Part shown: positions 8,448-17,063 of the stretch, piece by piece
How the letters are laid out: the number at the start of each line of letters is the position of its first letter
Position numbering within the stretch: the first letter of the stretch is position 1
Source of the DNA: an uncultured Chromatiaceae bacterium
GTDB taxonomy: Bacteria > Pseudomonadota > Gammaproteobacteria > Enterobacterales > Alteromonadaceae
Reading direction: 5' to 3'
Assembly (NCBI GenBank): GCA_946482325.1
Contig: CAMLRA010000002.1
Span: forward strand, 22,010-86,009
DNA: 64,000 nt
Position numbers and translations under genes: made by a program
Notes under the pieces: model-generated
Database searches by the model: none
Told to the model about the DNA's origin: nothing
The model's input: the letters and a program-made list of their open reading frames with translations, nothing else

Positions 8448-8483
8448 AAAAGTCAGTGACAGCAACACTGCCACTGACTTTTT
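8448..8483 (-). terminator. Rho-independent terminator of the DUF2339 gene
   Basis: Stem AAAGTCAGTG (8449-8458) / CACTGACTTT (8472-8481) with a 13-nt loop, flanked by A-rich sequence on the left (T-rich on the minus strand), 21 bp beyond the DUF2339 stop. The T-run on the plus strand makes it potentially bidirectional. Confidence 0.75.
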
Positions 8484-8503
8484 ACATTGAAAAACACCAG
8501 CAC

Positions 8504-11269
8504 TTAGCCGGCTTTAGCAGAAGTTGCCCCCGTCTTCGGCATCGGCGCTTTAATACCTATCAGCACGGTGAGGCCGCCGACCGTGATAAAAGACACAATC
8601 CGGCTCAGTGAACCGGCATCGGCGAGGTCCACCAGAAACAGCTTCACCAGCACAACCGCCAGCAAAGCGGCGCCAGCTTGCCAGCGTAGCCGGTGTGCCA
8701 GCAGATGGCCGCGTTGCATCAACACCAATGCCAGCAGCGTCCAGCCGACCGACAACCCCAACTGCACTTCGCTGCTCTGCCACAGCGGCTCCAATTGCCA
8801 CGGCAGCTGCAGCAACAGCGCGATGGTGCGCACCAGCAGCACAGTGGCGCTGACAAAAGCCGCTGCCGCCAACAGCTGCGTGGCCTGCGGCGTTGGAGAT
8901 AAAGCACGCTGGATCGCCCGCCAATGCAAGCCGGCCGCCAGTACTGCGCCCAGCATCACTGCGTCCGGACCGTTCAGTACCGGATAACCTGTGGCAGGTT
9001 CCACCAGACTCCAGCCCCACAGCAGCACCAATCCGGCAAGCCAGGGCAAAGGCAGCCGTGCTAAAAACAGTGCCGGCGCGGCCGGATGCGGCCAGCGCTG
9101 CTGTACTGATAACCACAGGCATAACAACATGGGTGCCAACACAGCAACAAAAAACAGCACCAACATCTGCTGATTCTCCAGCTGCCAGCTGTTCGCCAGA
9201 TACCGCGCCTGCCACACCACTAAAACCCCGACCAGCCAGGGCATGGCCAGTAAATACAAAGGCTTAGTGATCTGCGCCTGCCGCAGCCAGCGATAGAAAC
9301 TCAAAAGCACCAGCCCCAGCGCGCCGATACCGCTCAAAGACAACACCTGCTGCCAGTGGTCGCTGTCGAGCTGGCGGAAAAACTCGGCGCCATACCAGCA
9401 ATACAGCAGCGGTAACAGCCACCAGCCAAACCGTTGCAAAGTGGGCAGCGCCCAGCGCTGATAAAGCGCGGACGCCAACAGCAACGACAGCGCCGCCACA
9501 GCAATTTGAGCAGATAAAGGTGTCGCCAGATGGCCATCCACTTCAGCAAAAAACGCCAGATGCCACAAACCCCAGCCGAGTAATGCCCACAGCAAGGTCA
9601 AAGCAGTTTCCCCCGGCAACAGCCTTGTATCCGCCGGCTTGCGGTCACTGCTCACTGACAGCAATAACAGCGACACTGCCAGCACCAAAATATTGCAAAA
9701 GTCGCCCTGCAAAAACCACAACCCACCGGTTTGGACCGGCAATTCACTGGCAAACGCAACCAGCGCTCCCGCCATCAGCAGATAAGCACCGGCGCGGCTG
9801 GCGCGGCTTTGTTGCTGGAAACCGAGCCAGCATAAACCGGCCGCTTCTAAGGCCCAACCAAAGGCGGTCCAGCTGGCGCCTTGGGAAAATGGCAGCACCA
9901 AAGAGCCAAACATCAGCGCGAGGCCCAGCTGAATGTGACCAAACCGGCGTAAATCGTCACGTGGCTGCCGGCGCACCAGCAGATACATGGCGCCATACAC
10001 CACCGCATAAACCGCGGCGCTGACACTATCGCCCTGACTGAAATGACCGGTCAACAACAGCTGCTGACTAAAGGACAACAACGGCAGGCCAAACACTAAA
10101 CTGCCATCGATAAAACCGCGGCTCTGATGACCCTGGCGCAGCGTAAAGCGATAACCAATCAACAGATACATCAGGAAATAAGCAGCGAAAAACGGCTGCA
10201 CCAGCGCGTAGTCGCTGCTGTGATAATTAATCAGCTGCCAGGCCAGTGCGATGCCGAAAGTCGCGACAAAACCAGTCCAGTTCAGCCAGCGCCATTGCCG
10301 GTACCAGGCCAGTAATAACACGCCGGCATTGAGCAGCAGATAATAGCTGAACAGCCCGACAAAACGATTAGAGCCGTCTGATGTCAACAAAGGCACCAAA
10401 AAACCACCGGCGGTGGCGAGAATGGCAAGTGCCTGTGATTGCTGTAACAGCGCCATCGCGCTGCCGGCCAATACCGTCAGCAACATCAGCGCAAAAGCCG
10501 TCGTACCACCAATCATCGGATAATACTTGCAAGCGGCAAACAAGGTCAGATAGACCACAGCAAAACCGGCACCCTGTAACAGGGCGGCGTGATTGCCCAG
10601 CCGGCGGCGTTTCCACCAGCCAAGCCCAACCAAACCGCCGCCACAAAGTCCGATAAAACCCAGTCGCAGCTCCATCGACAATAAGCCCTGATGGGCAAAA
10701 TAAGTGGCGAGAAAACTCAGGCCCAAAAACAACACGGTGAGGCCAGCCAACACCAGCGGACTGACCTGACGGAACAAATCAAACAAAGGTTGGAGTACTG
10801 ACGGTGATGAACTGGTCGCACTTTGCTGCCAGGCTGCGGCATTGTGACTGGCGAAAGCTGTCCGCTCGGTCGGCTGAGCGGCAGGCGCGGAGGTCTCAGC
10901 AGGTTCGGGACTTTCGGCCGGGCTTATTGCAGAAGCGGAAGCTGCGTTTGCGGGCGCAGCGGGTGCCAGTCCGTTATTCGCCAGCACACCATGCGGATCC
11001 GCCCAACCACCCTGCAGTGCATCTGCGCTGGCACTTATCGGGGTTGCGTCAGGCTGCGCAGCGACCAAATCGGGGTTGATACCCATCCCCTGACTGCGCA
11101 GCGTCGCCATTTGTTGCTGTAATGCCGCGAGCTTCGTCTCTAATCCAGCCGCTTTGCGCCAGGCATCCAGCGCAAGCCCAAGCGCCAGACCGAGGACGGC
11201 ACCCATAATAGTCTCGCCTTCCAACGCCCCCAGACTATAACCGGCGATAAATCCAAGCAGTGCCCACAT
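8504..11269 (-). CDS. DUF2339 giant polytopic membrane protein
   Basis: 921 residues. After a short glycine-rich hydrophobic N terminus (MWALLGFIAGYSLGALEGETIMGAVLG) comes a coiled-coil-like stretch (about 43-60), a low-complexity Ala/Pro/Ser linker (about 85-155), then from about residue 170 an almost continuous series of twenty or more transmembrane helices. This is the plan of DUF2339 predicted membrane proteins. Function is unknown in the family; no catalytic motif can be pointed to. It stands alone as a leftward gene with its own terminator, and its upstream side abuts the mobile element at 11378-11641. Confidence 0.9.
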   Translation of the reverse strand: MWALLGFIAGYSLGALEGETIMGAVLGLALGLALDAWRKAAGLETKLAALQQQMATLRSQGMGINPDLVAAQPDATPISASADALQGGWADPHGVLANNGLAPAAPANAASASAISPAESPEPAETSAPAAQPTERTAFASHNAAAWQQSATSSSPSVLQPLFDLFRQVSPLVLAGLTVLFLGLSFLATYFAHQGLLSMELRLGFIGLCGGGLVGLGWWKRRRLGNHAALLQGAGFAVVYLTLFAACKYYPMIGGTTAFALMLLTVLAGSAMALLQQSQALAILATAGGFLVPLLTSDGSNRFVGLFSYYLLLNAGVLLLAWYRQWRWLNWTGFVATFGIALAWQLINYHSSDYALVQPFFAAYFLMYLLIGYRFTLRQGHQSRGFIDGSLVFGLPLLSFSQQLLLTGHFSQGDSVSAAVYAVVYGAMYLLVRRQPRDDLRRFGHIQLGLALMFGSLVLPFSQGASWTAFGWALEAAGLCWLGFQQQSRASRAGAYLLMAGALVAFASELPVQTGGLWFLQGDFCNILVLAVSLLLLSVSSDRKPADTRLLPGETALTLLWALLGWGLWHLAFFAEVDGHLATPLSAQIAVAALSLLLASALYQRWALPTLQRFGWWLLPLLYCWYGAEFFRQLDSDHWQQVLSLSGIGALGLVLLSFYRWLRQAQITKPLYLLAMPWLVGVLVVWQARYLANSWQLENQQMLVLFFVAVLAPMLLCLWLSVQQRWPHPAAPALFLARLPLPWLAGLVLLWGWSLVEPATGYPVLNGPDAVMLGAVLAAGLHWRAIQRALSPTPQATQLLAAAAFVSATVLLVRTIALLLQLPWQLEPLWQSSEVQLGLSVGWTLLALVLMQRGHLLAHRLRWQAGAALLAVVLVKLFLVDLADAGSLSRIVSFITVGGLTVLIGIKAPMPKTGATSAKAG

Positions 11270-11375
11270 AAAATCGATATCCCTGTCGCTCAGCTGTCAC
11301 TGCGACCACCATAGCATCCGGTGGTTCTGACAAACAAGATAAAGGCCGCGAGCGCTTTCGCGCCGCAATACGACC

Positions 11376-11643
11376 TAGGGGCTGTTGACGTTTGGCGGTT
11401 AAGTTTTGTTCGAGTTGGTGGCGTTTTGGGCGCGAAACGAGGCGCGTGGCATAGTCATTCTATGTGAGCAACGAGTGACAAAGCCTAAAGCGCCACCAAA
11501 CGAACCCTTCGGGCAGCGTTTGGCAGCTCTTTCTGCGGCGTTAGTGCTCGTTTGTGTAGAGTAACTACACGGCTCTCGCACTGCCTTGCATAAAAAGCTG
11601 CCAAACTGCTGCAAAAACAAACACCAAACGTCAACAGCCCCTA
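11376..11643. mobile_element. MITE with TA target duplication and ~18-bp inverted ends
   Basis: The element body is 11378-11641 (264 bp), flanked by TA on each side (11376-11377 and 11642-11643). Ends GGGGCTGTTGACGTTTGG and the exact reverse complement CCAAACGTCAACAGCCCC; similarity continues imperfectly for about ten more bases as T-rich sequence. No transposase frame inside; longest frames are composition artefacts. It fills the gap between the DUF2339 gene and the glycan island. TA duplication and GC-rich ends fit a non-autonomous IS630/Tc1-mariner-type element. It shares no end sequence with the element at 6455-6720, so two different families have been active here. Confidence 0.85.
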
Positions 11644-11775
11644 ATAGTGACAAATCAAAGAAAATCGGCGAGCATGCTGTTTTAACGGTCCGCACCTGTG
11701 ATGGTAAGCACTGAGATGCGCGCCAATCCCGACAGCCTCCATCCTGTCGTGACGCATACATACCAAGGAAGCAAC

Positions 11776-12708
11776 ATGACTCAGGCTGACGACCCGATGC
11801 TGCAATCGATGCGTGGCACTTTATATTCAGTGCAGCAACGCATCAGTGACATGATGACGCTACAGGGCCGGACTCTGGCGCGGCAAAACGCCACCACCTT
11901 GGCGCCTAACCAGCTACAGGATGCTGAATTCAAGGTGTTTTCTCAGTTTGGTGATGATGGGATCATCCAGCATCTGGTACATCACCTGATTAAAGACCGC
12001 CACGAGCAGCGTTTTATCGAATTTGGCGTGGGCAATTATCTCGAATCCAATACCCGATTCTTGTTGGTGAACAACAACTGGCAAGGCCTTATTTTGGATA
12101 GCAGCAGCCAGGATATCGAATTTATCCGCGGCCAGGAGTTTTACTGGCGCCACCAGCTGACCGCACAGCAAGCCTGGATCACCCGCGACAATATCAATCA
12201 GTTGATTAGTGACGCCGGTTTTGACGGCGACCTCGGTTTACTCAGTGTCGACATCGACGGCAATGATTATTGGGTATGGCAGGCGATCGATTCTGTCCGC
12301 CCGGTCATTGTGATCACCGAATGGAACAGCGTGTTTGGCCCGGACGCCGCCATTACTGTGCCTTATCAACCGCAATTTGACCGCACTGCAGCGCATTATT
12401 CCAATCTGTATTTTGGCGCCTCTATTGCTGCACTGGCTGCGCTCGGTACGCAAAAAGGATATGCGCTGGTTGGGTCTAACAGCGCAGGCAATAATTTGTA
12501 TTTTGTCCGGCAAGACCGGCTGAATGGCATACCGGCGCTGACACCGCAGCAGGCTTATGTTGAATCCCGGTTTCGCGAATCCCGTTGCCCGCAAGGAAAA
12601 CTAACCTTTTTGGCCGGTGCGGCGCGGCGGGCAGAAATTGCCGGCATGCCGGTGCTGGATATACACAGCGGTGCGCTCACCACTGTAGCCCGCGCGACGG
12701 CAGGTTAA
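11776..12708 (+). CDS. FkbM-like methyltransferase-fold protein
   Basis: 310 residues, no signal peptide. The central part reads FSQFGDDGIIQHLVHHL...RFIEFGVGNYLESNTRFLL...GLILDSS, then LLSVDIDGNDYWVWQAI: the glycine-containing motif I and DIDGND segment fit FkbM-type S-adenosylmethionine methyltransferases found in polysaccharide clusters, although the loop is E-F-G-V-G-N rather than a full G-x-G-x-G, so catalytic activity is not certain. Start at 11776 is chosen for AAGGAA six bases upstream; a reading from 11698 adds 26 unconserved residues. Its stop overlaps the next start (TAATG). First gene of the rightward arm of the island. Confidence 0.72.
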   Translation: MTQADDPMLQSMRGTLYSVQQRISDMMTLQGRTLARQNATTLAPNQLQDAEFKVFSQFGDDGIIQHLVHHLIKDRHEQRFIEFGVGNYLESNTRFLLVNNNWQGLILDSSSQDIEFIRGQEFYWRHQLTAQQAWITRDNINQLISDAGFDGDLGLLSVDIDGNDYWVWQAIDSVRPVIVITEWNSVFGPDAAITVPYQPQFDRTAAHYSNLYFGASIAALAALGTQKGYALVGSNSAGNNLYFVRQDRLNGIPALTPQQAYVESRFRESRCPQGKLTFLAGAARRAEIAGMPVLDIHSGALTTVARATAG

Positions 12709-13961
12709 TGCGAACGCCGGTCCCCTGTCTAACTCCATCAGCTGTGGAATCATCATCAGACATGCATATCTACGTGGTCACGCCAGCCTTTAATGCCGTA
12801 CAAACCATCAACAGAACTATCAACAGCGTGATTTCACAAAGCGGTGATTTTACTATTCATTACCATGTACAGGACGGAGGGTCCAGCGACGGTACTGTTG
12901 AACTGCTGCAACAATGGCAATACACGCTGGCCCGGGGCCTGCTGCCATTATCCTGCCGTGCAGTAAATTTCAGCTTTGCGTCGGCACCAGACAATGGTAT
13001 GTACGATGCCATCCAACAGGGGTTTGCCCGTTTTGCGTTGCAGCCACACCACTGGATCACCTGGATAAATTCAGACGATCTGATTTTGCCAGACTCTTTT
13101 TCTTTTATTGCCAATATCGATAAAAGCCCCGGCCTCGCCGACAGCGTGAATTGGGTAACCGGCGAAGCGATGATCCTGCGGAATGGTTCATTGTTCCGCT
13201 GTTCGCGCCGGGCGCTGAACGCGGATTTTGTCCGGGCTGGCCTGGCCGACGGCATTAGCGCCCCATTTATCCAGCAGGAAGGTACCTTTTTTCGCGCCGG
13301 CCTCTGGCAGCAATATCAGGCACAGGCACTGGACGGCTTTCGCTACGCCGGCGACTGGAGTTTATGGAAACATTTTGCCAAAACCGCAACGCTGTATTGT
13401 GCCGACATGCCGCTGGGCGTTTTCACCTCGCGCAACGAACAGCTCAGTAAAAAGTTCTGGCATCAGTATATGCTGGAGATCTTCCGCCACAACGATTATC
13501 AACAGAGCAACAGCTACGGCAAAACTTATAAAAATCTCTATGCCAATCTGAATGACGGAGTGATTTACTCCAGACGCAAACCAAGCAAAATCCGCATCGA
13601 CAACAATCAAAATGCCCGGATGTATGCCGATGTAGAGCGTTGTGTTGCAGCCCAATGCATCAACACTGATTTTCGCTGTAACCGGCTGTTTATTTTTGGT
13701 TATAGCGGTTTTGCCAATCATCTGCTGAAAATCATCCGCAATCAGGGCAAAGCGGCCGACGCCATTCTGGTCAGCAAAAAAGAATTCACCGATTCGACCA
13801 CCGACAATGTGCTGACGCTACATGAAGCCAAACCGGACGCCGGTGACCTGATCATCATGACTAGTTTTAAAAACAAAAAAGTGCTGGGCATTTTACAAAA
13901 ACATGCAGCACAGGCGCAGATCCTGCATTGGACGGCGTTAGTACCTTTTGTCAGTGATTAG
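12708..13961 (+). CDS. GT2 glycosyltransferase with C-terminal Rossmann-like module
   Basis: 417 residues. GT-A family 2 domain: MHIYVVTPAFNAVQTINRTINSV at the front, HVQDGGSSDGTVELL, DNGMYDAIQQGF and the metal-binding-type WINSDDLILP; then acceptor region. From about residue 328 a second module begins, NRLFIFGYSGFANHLLKIIRNQG...AILV, ending in DLIIMTSFKNKKVLGIL, which looks like a nucleotide-binding Rossmann half-domain and resembles modules in three neighbours. Start at 12708 overlaps the previous stop; an internal ATG at 12762 lies right at the GT2 domain and is the alternative. Transfers an unknown sugar in glycan assembly. Confidence 0.85.
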   Translation: MRTPVPCLTPSAVESSSDMHIYVVTPAFNAVQTINRTINSVISQSGDFTIHYHVQDGGSSDGTVELLQQWQYTLARGLLPLSCRAVNFSFASAPDNGMYDAIQQGFARFALQPHHWITWINSDDLILPDSFSFIANIDKSPGLADSVNWVTGEAMILRNGSLFRCSRRALNADFVRAGLADGISAPFIQQEGTFFRAGLWQQYQAQALDGFRYAGDWSLWKHFAKTATLYCADMPLGVFTSRNEQLSKKFWHQYMLEIFRHNDYQQSNSYGKTYKNLYANLNDGVIYSRRKPSKIRIDNNQNARMYADVERCVAAQCINTDFRCNRLFIFGYSGFANHLLKIIRNQGKAADAILVSKKEFTDSTTDNVLTLHEAKPDAGDLIIMTSFKNKKVLGILQKHAAQAQILHWTALVPFVSD

Positions 13962-13987
13962 GGTTGTGGGTAACTGTGGCAGAACCG

Positions 13988-15118
13988 ATGAATTATTTAG
14001 ATATAGCCCGGCAACTGCAACAACTGCGCGCGCGGGCGACCGGCCTGCAGCTGGTGTTATTCGGTGCCGGTGGTGCCGGCCAGCAGATATTGCAGCTGCT
14101 GGAAGCACTGGGTATCCAATGCGCCTTTTTTGTCGACAATGACCCGGCTCGCTGGCAGCACTCAGTGGCAGGCCGCTATCCGATCAAAGCCCCGGCCGTG
14201 CTGCAACAGCAACCGGATCAATATTTTATCCTGATCAGCAGCGGCGCCGGCACTGCAATTCGCCAGCAACTGACTGAATTGGGGTTTCACGACGACAGTC
14301 AAATTCTGCAGGCCATTCCGCCAGATCCGTTGCTGCAGGGCCGGCAGATTTTCTCCGCCTTGTATCCGGATTATGCCACGGCACTGGCAGACAGCAGCGG
14401 TTATCAGGTTGACAGTTACCGGCTGGCCGCGCTGGCCAGCCGGGAAGCGTTGCTCGAACGGCTCATAGCCGGCACCTATCAACTCAATACCGATGAACAG
14501 CAGATGCTGCTGGCTCTGACTTGGGCAGCCACTGCATTGCAGGCACAAACGAAAGGCAACCGTGCGTTACGGGTACTGGATTTTGGCGGCGCGCTCGGCG
14601 AGCATTTTTTACTGGTCCGCCAGCTGCTGCCAGAGCTGCCTATCGAGCGTTGGCTGGTCTGCGAAACGCCATTAATCGTCAATGCCGCAGCACAGTTGCC
14701 GCAACAGTCGGCATTGCAGTTTTGCGACACTATCCCTAATTCGCTGGCGGCAACAGATTCAGCTTTTGATCTGGTGATCGCCAGCGGCAGTCTGCAGTTT
14801 GTCGCCGATCCGGCGCAAACTTTTGCCGACCTGGCCGCACTTGAGGCGCCTTATTTTTATATCAGTCGTTTTCCGCTGTGGCCCGGGCCAAATGACGTCG
14901 TGGCGCGGCTTGACGTGCCGCCCCATCTGTTTAACGCCTCTTACCCCAGCTGGCATTTAAGCCTGGCGCAGTGGCTGCCCCGTTTTGAACAGGCACATCA
15001 GGTGCGCGCCAACTGGCTCAATCCGGAGTTTTATTATCAGGACCAGCAACGCATCGACTTTTATGGCTTTTTGTTGCAGCGCCGGCCGGCCACCAACGGC
15101 ATAGAGGAGCAAGTCTGA
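13988..15118 (+). CDS. TIGR04325-like methyltransferase with N-terminal Rossmann-like module
   Basis: 376 residues. N-terminal module (about 20-120): LQLVLFGAGGAGQQILQLLEAL...FFVDNDPARW...YPIKAPAVL...YFILISSG, the pattern of PglD-N or C-methyltransferase C-terminal type Rossmann modules. C-terminal methyltransferase (about 185-360) with LRVLDFGGALGEHFLLV as motif I, VCETPLIV, and DLVIASGSLQFV, matching the TIGR04325 methyltransferase group common in surface-polysaccharide clusters. ATG at 13988 chosen; in-frame TTG 13964 and GTG 13976 are possible. Stop overlaps the next start (TGATG). Methyl acceptor is unknown, presumably a glycan residue. Confidence 0.8.
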   Translation: MNYLDIARQLQQLRARATGLQLVLFGAGGAGQQILQLLEALGIQCAFFVDNDPARWQHSVAGRYPIKAPAVLQQQPDQYFILISSGAGTAIRQQLTELGFHDDSQILQAIPPDPLLQGRQIFSALYPDYATALADSSGYQVDSYRLAALASREALLERLIAGTYQLNTDEQQMLLALTWAATALQAQTKGNRALRVLDFGGALGEHFLLVRQLLPELPIERWLVCETPLIVNAAAQLPQQSALQFCDTIPNSLAATDSAFDLVIASGSLQFVADPAQTFADLAALEAPYFYISRFPLWPGPNDVVARLDVPPHLFNASYPSWHLSLAQWLPRFEQAHQVRANWLNPEFYYQDQQRIDFYGFLLQRRPATNGIEEQV

Positions 15119-16350
15119 TGTTGTTATTTCAGGATAAAACCGTGGTGTTGTTTGGCAGCGGCAGTCTGGCTGTTGAATGCTTGGCCTGGCTGCGTAGCCG
15201 GCACATCGCCGTGTCTGCTGTAGTGGATAATAACCCGGCCAAATGGCAGCAACAGCTTGATGGTATCGACATAGTGTCGCCATCAACGTTGACTGAATGG
15301 CCGCAGCAACAGCTGTTGATAGTGGTCGCAAGCTCGTTTTACGCCGAGATTAAACCGCAACTACAAAGTTTACTGCTGCGCGAGTATCAGCATTTTTTAT
15401 CATTTGCCGACGCCGTGCGTTATGTCCGCGCGGCCGACGCCAGTCAGCACAGGCCAGAAATGACCACAGCACCGCTTGCCGTGTTTAATATCGAACTGAC
15501 CAATCAATGTCCGATGAAATGTGTGATGTGCGCGCGCACCGAAGGCATGACGCGCCGGCAGGGCCTGATGGATCTGGCGCTTTACACCGATATCATTGAT
15601 CAGCTGGCAGCTGACAACCCGCAGTTCTACCAGGATAACCAGCTGTGGTTACACCATTTTGGTGAAAGTCTGCTGCACCCGCAGTTTGATACTTTTATTC
15701 AGCTCGCCGCCGAACGACAGCTGCAGCCGGCATTGTCGCTGAATCCACTGTTACTGACGCCGGAGGTGACAGAACGATTGCTGCAGGCGCAGCCACACTT
15801 GTTGTATATCTCGCTGGATGGACACGACAACGAGTCATTTTACCGCATTCGCGGCGTGCGCAACGCTTACGACAAATCCCATGAACTTTTACTGGCCTTT
15901 TTGCGGCGCAAGGTACAGCTGAACAGCAAAGTTAAAGTCGTGTTGTCGATGATTAACTTCGTCGAAAACACAGAAAGTATCGAAAAAATGCAGCAATACT
16001 GGCAGCAAATACCGGGTATCGACCAGTTTATGGCAAAAGGGTTTGTCAGCTGGAATGGCGATATTCAATCGATCAATCAATACGAGCAACAGCAAGGCCT
16101 GCCATACCGTGATTTTGTCAGCTGCCAAATTCCCTGGCGGACTATGACCATCACCTGGGACGGTGACGTGGTGCCTTGCTGTTACGATTACGACAAAAAA
16201 TATGTATTGGGTAATGCCGCCAGCCAAAGCCTGCGTGAGATTTGGAACGGCGCACCGATGCAACAATTGCGACGCGAATTTAATGCCAATCAGGTGCAAA
16301 ATCCGCTGTGCCGTCACTGCACCAGTCTGCATCAAATCAACGAGGGCTAA
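15118..16350 (+). CDS. Radical SAM/SPASM enzyme with N-terminal Rossmann-like module
   Basis: 410 residues. N-terminal module (1-100): TVVLFGSGSLAVECLAWLRS...AVVDNNPAKW...LLIVVASSFY. Radical SAM core from about residue 120: ELTNQCPMKCVMCARTEGM has the C-x3-C-x2-C cluster motif, followed by HHFGESLLHPQF and LYISLDGHD. A SPASM-like C terminus has VVPCCYDYDKKYVLGN, EIWNG and CRHC, ligands for an auxiliary Fe-S cluster. Such enzymes in glycan loci modify sugars or peptides by radical chemistry; the substrate here is unknown. Start overlaps the preceding stop. The fusion order Rossmann module plus radical SAM is unusual. Confidence 0.85.
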   Translation: MLLFQDKTVVLFGSGSLAVECLAWLRSRHIAVSAVVDNNPAKWQQQLDGIDIVSPSTLTEWPQQQLLIVVASSFYAEIKPQLQSLLLREYQHFLSFADAVRYVRAADASQHRPEMTTAPLAVFNIELTNQCPMKCVMCARTEGMTRRQGLMDLALYTDIIDQLAADNPQFYQDNQLWLHHFGESLLHPQFDTFIQLAAERQLQPALSLNPLLLTPEVTERLLQAQPHLLYISLDGHDNESFYRIRGVRNAYDKSHELLLAFLRRKVQLNSKVKVVLSMINFVENTESIEKMQQYWQQIPGIDQFMAKGFVSWNGDIQSINQYEQQQGLPYRDFVSCQIPWRTMTITWDGDVVPCCYDYDKKYVLGNAASQSLREIWNGAPMQQLRREFNANQVQNPLCRHCTSLHQINEG

Positions 16351-16352
16351 CG

Positions 16353-17057
16353 ATGATCACTGTGTACGAATACCCAAAATCCGGCGGCAGCTGGCTGGTG
16401 AATATTCTCGGTCATCTGCTTGGATTACCGCGCCGCGATATATATGTCCAATCTGGTTTTAATGCCTTTGCCATTTCGCAGCATCCCTGGTATCTGGGGC
16501 TGGACGATCTGTCGATTCCATCGCAGGCGGTGGTGAAAAGCCATGAACCGCCACATTCAGCGCGAAATCTGCCCGGCCGGCGTATTCATCTGATCCGCGA
16601 TGGCCGCGATGTAGTGGTTTCCAAATACTTTTTCGAGAAAGATTTTTGCGTCAACAACGGCCTGTACGCCTCTTTTGACGTGGATTTTACCGACTATGTG
16701 GCACGCACTGCCGCCGACTGGGCAGCCTATCTGGCTTTGTGGCAGGCAGAACATGATGTGATCGTGCTGCGTTACGAGGATGTGTTAGCAGCTCCGCAGC
16801 AGACTATCCACCAGCTGCTCGACCAACTGGCGTTGCCCGCAGTGTTAACAATAGAGGAAGCCCTGGCGCGCAGCTCAGTTCCGCGGATGCGCGAAGAGCT
16901 CGGCAAAGTGTTTGAAAGTAATACCTTTGTGCGTAAAGCCATCGCCGGCGACTGGCGCAATCATTTCAGCACCAGCGACCGGCGGGTTTTTCAGCAACAT
17001 GGCGGTTTGATGCTACAACAGACCGGCTACGTCCAAGATGAACACTGGGCTAACTGA
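16353..17057 (+). CDS. PAPS-dependent sulfotransferase domain protein
   Basis: 234 residues. The 5'-phosphosulfate-binding loop is seen as VYEYPKSGGSWLVNILG near the N terminus and the 3'-phosphate-binding motif as IHLIRDGRDVVVSKYFF about 70 residues later; VLRYEDVLAAP and a basic C-terminal segment (GDWRNHFS, then DRRVFQQHGG) complete the sulfotransferase fold. It would transfer sulfate from PAPS to a hydroxyl, most likely on a glycan. Start at 16353 has GAGGG upstream; a longer reading from 16308 overlaps the previous gene. Last gene of the rightward arm; only 6 bp separate it from the convergent GT4 gene. Confidence 0.88.
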   Translation: MITVYEYPKSGGSWLVNILGHLLGLPRRDIYVQSGFNAFAISQHPWYLGLDDLSIPSQAVVKSHEPPHSARNLPGRRIHLIRDGRDVVVSKYFFEKDFCVNNGLYASFDVDFTDYVARTAADWAAYLALWQAEHDVIVLRYEDVLAAPQQTIHQLLDQLALPAVLTIEEALARSSVPRMREELGKVFESNTFVRKAIAGDWRNHFSTSDRRVFQQHGGLMLQQTGYVQDEHWAN

Positions 17058-17063
17058 TGGCGA

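Noticed and set aside
9520..10023. 167-codon rightward frame opposite the DUF2339 gene
   Set aside because: Pro/Thr/Arg-rich shadow of a GC-biased membrane protein gene on the other strand.
11399..11761. 120-codon leftward frame within the second element
   Set aside because: Lies almost wholly inside the non-coding element and looks like a composition artefact.
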